NCBI RefSeq assembly: GCF_900141815.1
Contig: NZ_FQYR01000010.1
Location: 1-64,000 of the forward strand
Direction of reading: 5' to 3'
Length of the DNA stretch: 64,000 nt
Source of the DNA: Rubritalea squalenifaciens DSM 18772
GTDB taxonomy: Bacteria > Verrucomicrobiota > Verrucomicrobiia > Verrucomicrobiales > Akkermansiaceae
The notes under the pieces were generated by a model. The model made no database searches. It was not told where the DNA came from and worked only from the letters and a program-made list of their open reading frames with translations. The position numbers and the translations under genes were made by a program. Position 1 is the first letter of the stretch. Each line of letters opens with the position of its first letter. Shown in pieces: positions 62,801 to 64,000 of this stretch.

Positions 62801-64000
62801 GAGTGGGAGGTGGCCAACTTTGGTTCTGTGGCAGCAACGACTGGTTCAGCTGATAGCGATGGTGACGGCTACACCAACGCTCAAGAAGAAGCCTCTGCTA
62901 CGGATCCAAACAACGCTGCTAGCAACCCGACTACCCAAGTGTTGGCTCACTGGAGCCTGAATGAGGGGGCTGGACTAGTTGCGACTGATAGTTCCGTGAA
63001 TGGCTATGATGGTCAGCTCACTGGCGGCACCGCCTGGACGTCCTCTGCCGTAGATGCCGGTGGAGCTTCCTTCGATGGTGTCGACGACAGAATCGATTAT
63101 GCCCTGACTGAGACAAATCTCGGTGCCTATACCGTAGCCATGTGGGTGAAGAATGGTGCGAGTGGTCAGTCCATCTACAGCTCGGTCTTCTCAAACCATA
63201 CTCCGAATACATCCAATACCTTCCAGATCGATATGGGTAATGGGTTTAACTACCGTGGAACCCAGACTGCCTCCTTTGGTGCAGCTCCTGTGGGAACCTG
63301 GGTACACCTTGCCGTAGTATCCGACGGCACGGATACACGCCTCTATTACAATGGTGTCCTCTCGCAGACGCTTGCAGGTGTGAATGATGATCTGTTTGAC
63401 ACGATCACTCTTGGCACGAACCGCAACGAAGGAAACTTCTTCCAGGGTGAAGTGGACGAACTCTACGTCTATGATGCAGCGCTCAATGATGAGGATATCT
63501 TGGCCTTGGCGACACCGCCTGCCCCTAATCAGCCGCCAGTCGCTACGAATGGAAGCGGTTCTGTAGCTGAGAATGCATCTGTTGGAACTGTGGTCACCAC
63601 GGTAGTCGCGAGCGATCCAGATACTGGTGATACGCTTAGCTACAGCATCACGGCCGGTAATACCGGTGGCGCATTCGCGATCAACAGCGGTACCGGTGAG
63701 GTCACCGTAGCTGCTGGTCTGGATTTCGAGTCCATTAGTCAGTACATTCTGACTGTTGAAGTCAGCGATGGTAGCCTCACGGATACAGCAACGGTCACTA
63801 TAGATGTCACCAATGTCAATGAAGCACCTGTAGCAAACAATGGCAGTGGCTCAGTTTCTGAGGGTGCTTCTATTGGTGCGACTGTAAGCACGGTAAGCTC
63901 CAGCGATCCTGATACGGGTGATAGTGCTACCTATACGATTACCGCTGGTAATACTGGTGGTGCCTTTGTGATCAACAGTACCAGCGGTGCGATCACGACA
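59831..64000 (+). CDS. Giant secreted multidomain metallopeptidase-like protein 3 (3' end beyond the window)
   Basis: From ATG 59831 the frame stays open for 1390 codons to the right edge. Signal peptide MTANPCCVLLAACSMTPLIA to FAQ. The peptidase-like domain (about 150-330) carries HESGGHNWNAHHW (281-293), where one extra Gly turns HExxH into HExxxH. Then a cadherin-like Ig domain (353-435, NDTDFNGDSISIVS), LamG 1 (438-680), LamG 2 (682-875), cadherin-like repeat (881-975), calcium-binding stretch (979-1035), LamG 3 (1035-1225), and two cadherin-like repeats to the edge. LamG 2 and LamG 3 share QIDMGNGF and FFQGE. It lacks the Fn3-like domain of its relatives. The C-terminal domain cannot be seen. 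Confidence 0.88.
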   Translation, partial: MTANPCCVLLAACSMTPLIAFAQTLPDSLVLNLDTDGNQTAETTVNLTKRSVRAPGVAYYRFNGNSQTYTLSPNDIPQVRTYRGTVAGDPNVIVCATILPDGTIKADAFDHLKGRGYVWQVSGYDVSASLNQGGAATANPTRPEGGMGELPMGVDINYHRFVNEGASDPDLAWALTEHNFNIYDLMMGRDTGVAVSIATLVTRENQEYYVPTGSGNHLNIIEAEWSDAAKPLRNAAWEQIFSYKTSVGLFGTGGYAWQNRIGKNETINYGQGAIGTQTLYHESGGHNWNAHHWGYGRDAMGSNRPNHGPYNVERVREKRDIKIADGTLLQPNGDYPSPAHPYSHLDLATTNVNQAVTISPLVNDTDFNGDSISIVSFTATTANGGTVVQSGNDLIYTPPAGYVGKDIIAYTIEDNSGAGDGGANLQAQDLIFIEVVNNGLTLKFDFNDVSGASVSNSTGLGHSAVLQSSNIESQLTTGPDGYALVVPSGGLLVDDTNILPIPYTGSTNNFYPFDSDQMSQGNFFDPMDKDYAICLWIKMDDVITKLDILDKYKAQERSTGFHLFVENGVLKADCGEIEGIYNKRSITNGGAVTAGQWHHVALVFDRTADQMKIFLDGAQTAQTALAAGSFIFHGREPLMIGSGSGGTMAVDDVRLYTQNLSSSDLTGIMGEASNAVDELALNNSLQTWWALDDNAGATASDSSGNANAGALSGGAAWTTTAVDGGGASFDGVDDKIKLDLAQSNVGAFTVAMWAKSGADGQGVYSSVFSNRTPNTGGTFQIDMGNGFQYRGSQTSSFGAAPLDQWVHLAVVSDGTDTILYYNGEIAKVLSGVNDDLFNALVLGANRNEGDFFQGEIDDFCYFDRALNPSEIQYIKSSLLKNVAPSASDDTFAVVENASAGTSLGVVNASDPNSGDVVSHAITGGNAAGLFAITAATGEITTTAPLDYETASSYVLTVTVSDDGGLSDTATITVNVTDVANDDSDADGLTDEWEVANFGSVAATTGSADSDGDGYTNAQEEASATDPNNAASNPTTQVLAHWSLNEGAGLVATDSSVNGYDGQLTGGTAWTSSAVDAGGASFDGVDDRIDYALTETNLGAYTVAMWVKNGASGQSIYSSVFSNHTPNTSNTFQIDMGNGFNYRGTQTASFGAAPVGTWVHLAVVSDGTDTRLYYNGVLSQTLAGVNDDLFDTITLGTNRNEGNFFQGEVDELYVYDAALNDEDILALATPPAPNQPPVATNGSGSVAENASVGTVVTTVVASDPDTGDTLSYSITAGNTGGAFAINSGTGEVTVAAGLDFESISQYILTVEVSDGSLTDTATVTIDVTNVNEAPVANNGSGSVSEGASIGATVSTVSSSDPDTGDSATYTITAGNTGGAFVINSTSGAITT

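Overview
The window reads as a chromosomal piece of a marine Verrucomicrobiota bacterium, most plausibly Rubritalea or a close relative. Pointers are five PEP-CTERM proteins with near-identical anchors ending in FILRRRR or similar, two ECF sigma/FecR-LamG pairs of the Verrucomicrobia/Planctomycetes type, a DUF6288-like giant protein, Gram-negative LpxK, and a C30 carotenoid (staphyloxanthin-type) gene set. Rubritalea species are known for red diapolycopenedioate glycosyl (xylosyl) ester carotenoids. The genus is inference; no rRNA is present.

Layout. 1-6000 is accessory DNA. Two divergent IS66-family ends (copy A leaves the left edge; copy B at 594-2079 has a frameshifted tnpA, an intact tnpB and a truncated tnpC) are followed by an AT-rich mosaic. 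In the mosaic, 3'-terminal gene remnants lie directly upstream of small intact genes, twice with ATGA overlaps, and each junction carries a short repeat built on AAAAGGACAGACAATTTA. I read it as a graveyard or reservoir of polymorphic-toxin C-termini and immunity-like genes.

6000-16930 holds a Tat-exported metallophosphoesterase, small lipoproteins, a giant zinc-ribbon/PDZ/toroid protein with a lipoprotein partner, and a pirin-YceI-DoxX-FMN reductase operon divergent from a LysR regulator.

16930-28150 is mostly housekeeping: two PEP-CTERM proteins, alaS (with an odd AT-rich, enlarged middle), speA, a pseudopilin and a paralogue lacking the prepilin motif, rph and lpxK.

28150-35250 carries a tandemly duplicated module: ECF sigma factor, FecR-like anti-sigma with a LamG ectodomain, and PEP-CTERM protein(s). 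Both copies have a conserved promoter/leader. This suggests signal-responsive control of surface proteins.

35250-38900 is a three-gene envelope operon (TPR protein, pseudokinase-SUMF1 fusion, secreted protein). 39000-47700 is a carotenoid and photoprotection cluster (crtN-, crtP-, crtQ- and crtO-like genes, an aldehyde dehydrogenase, an SRPBCC protein, and DNA photolyase). pabB follows.

49600-64000 is a tandem array of three giant secreted multidomain metallopeptidase-like proteins with cadherin-like, LamG, Fn3-like and calcium-binding modules. The third runs off the right edge. No tRNA, rRNA or CRISPR array was seen.
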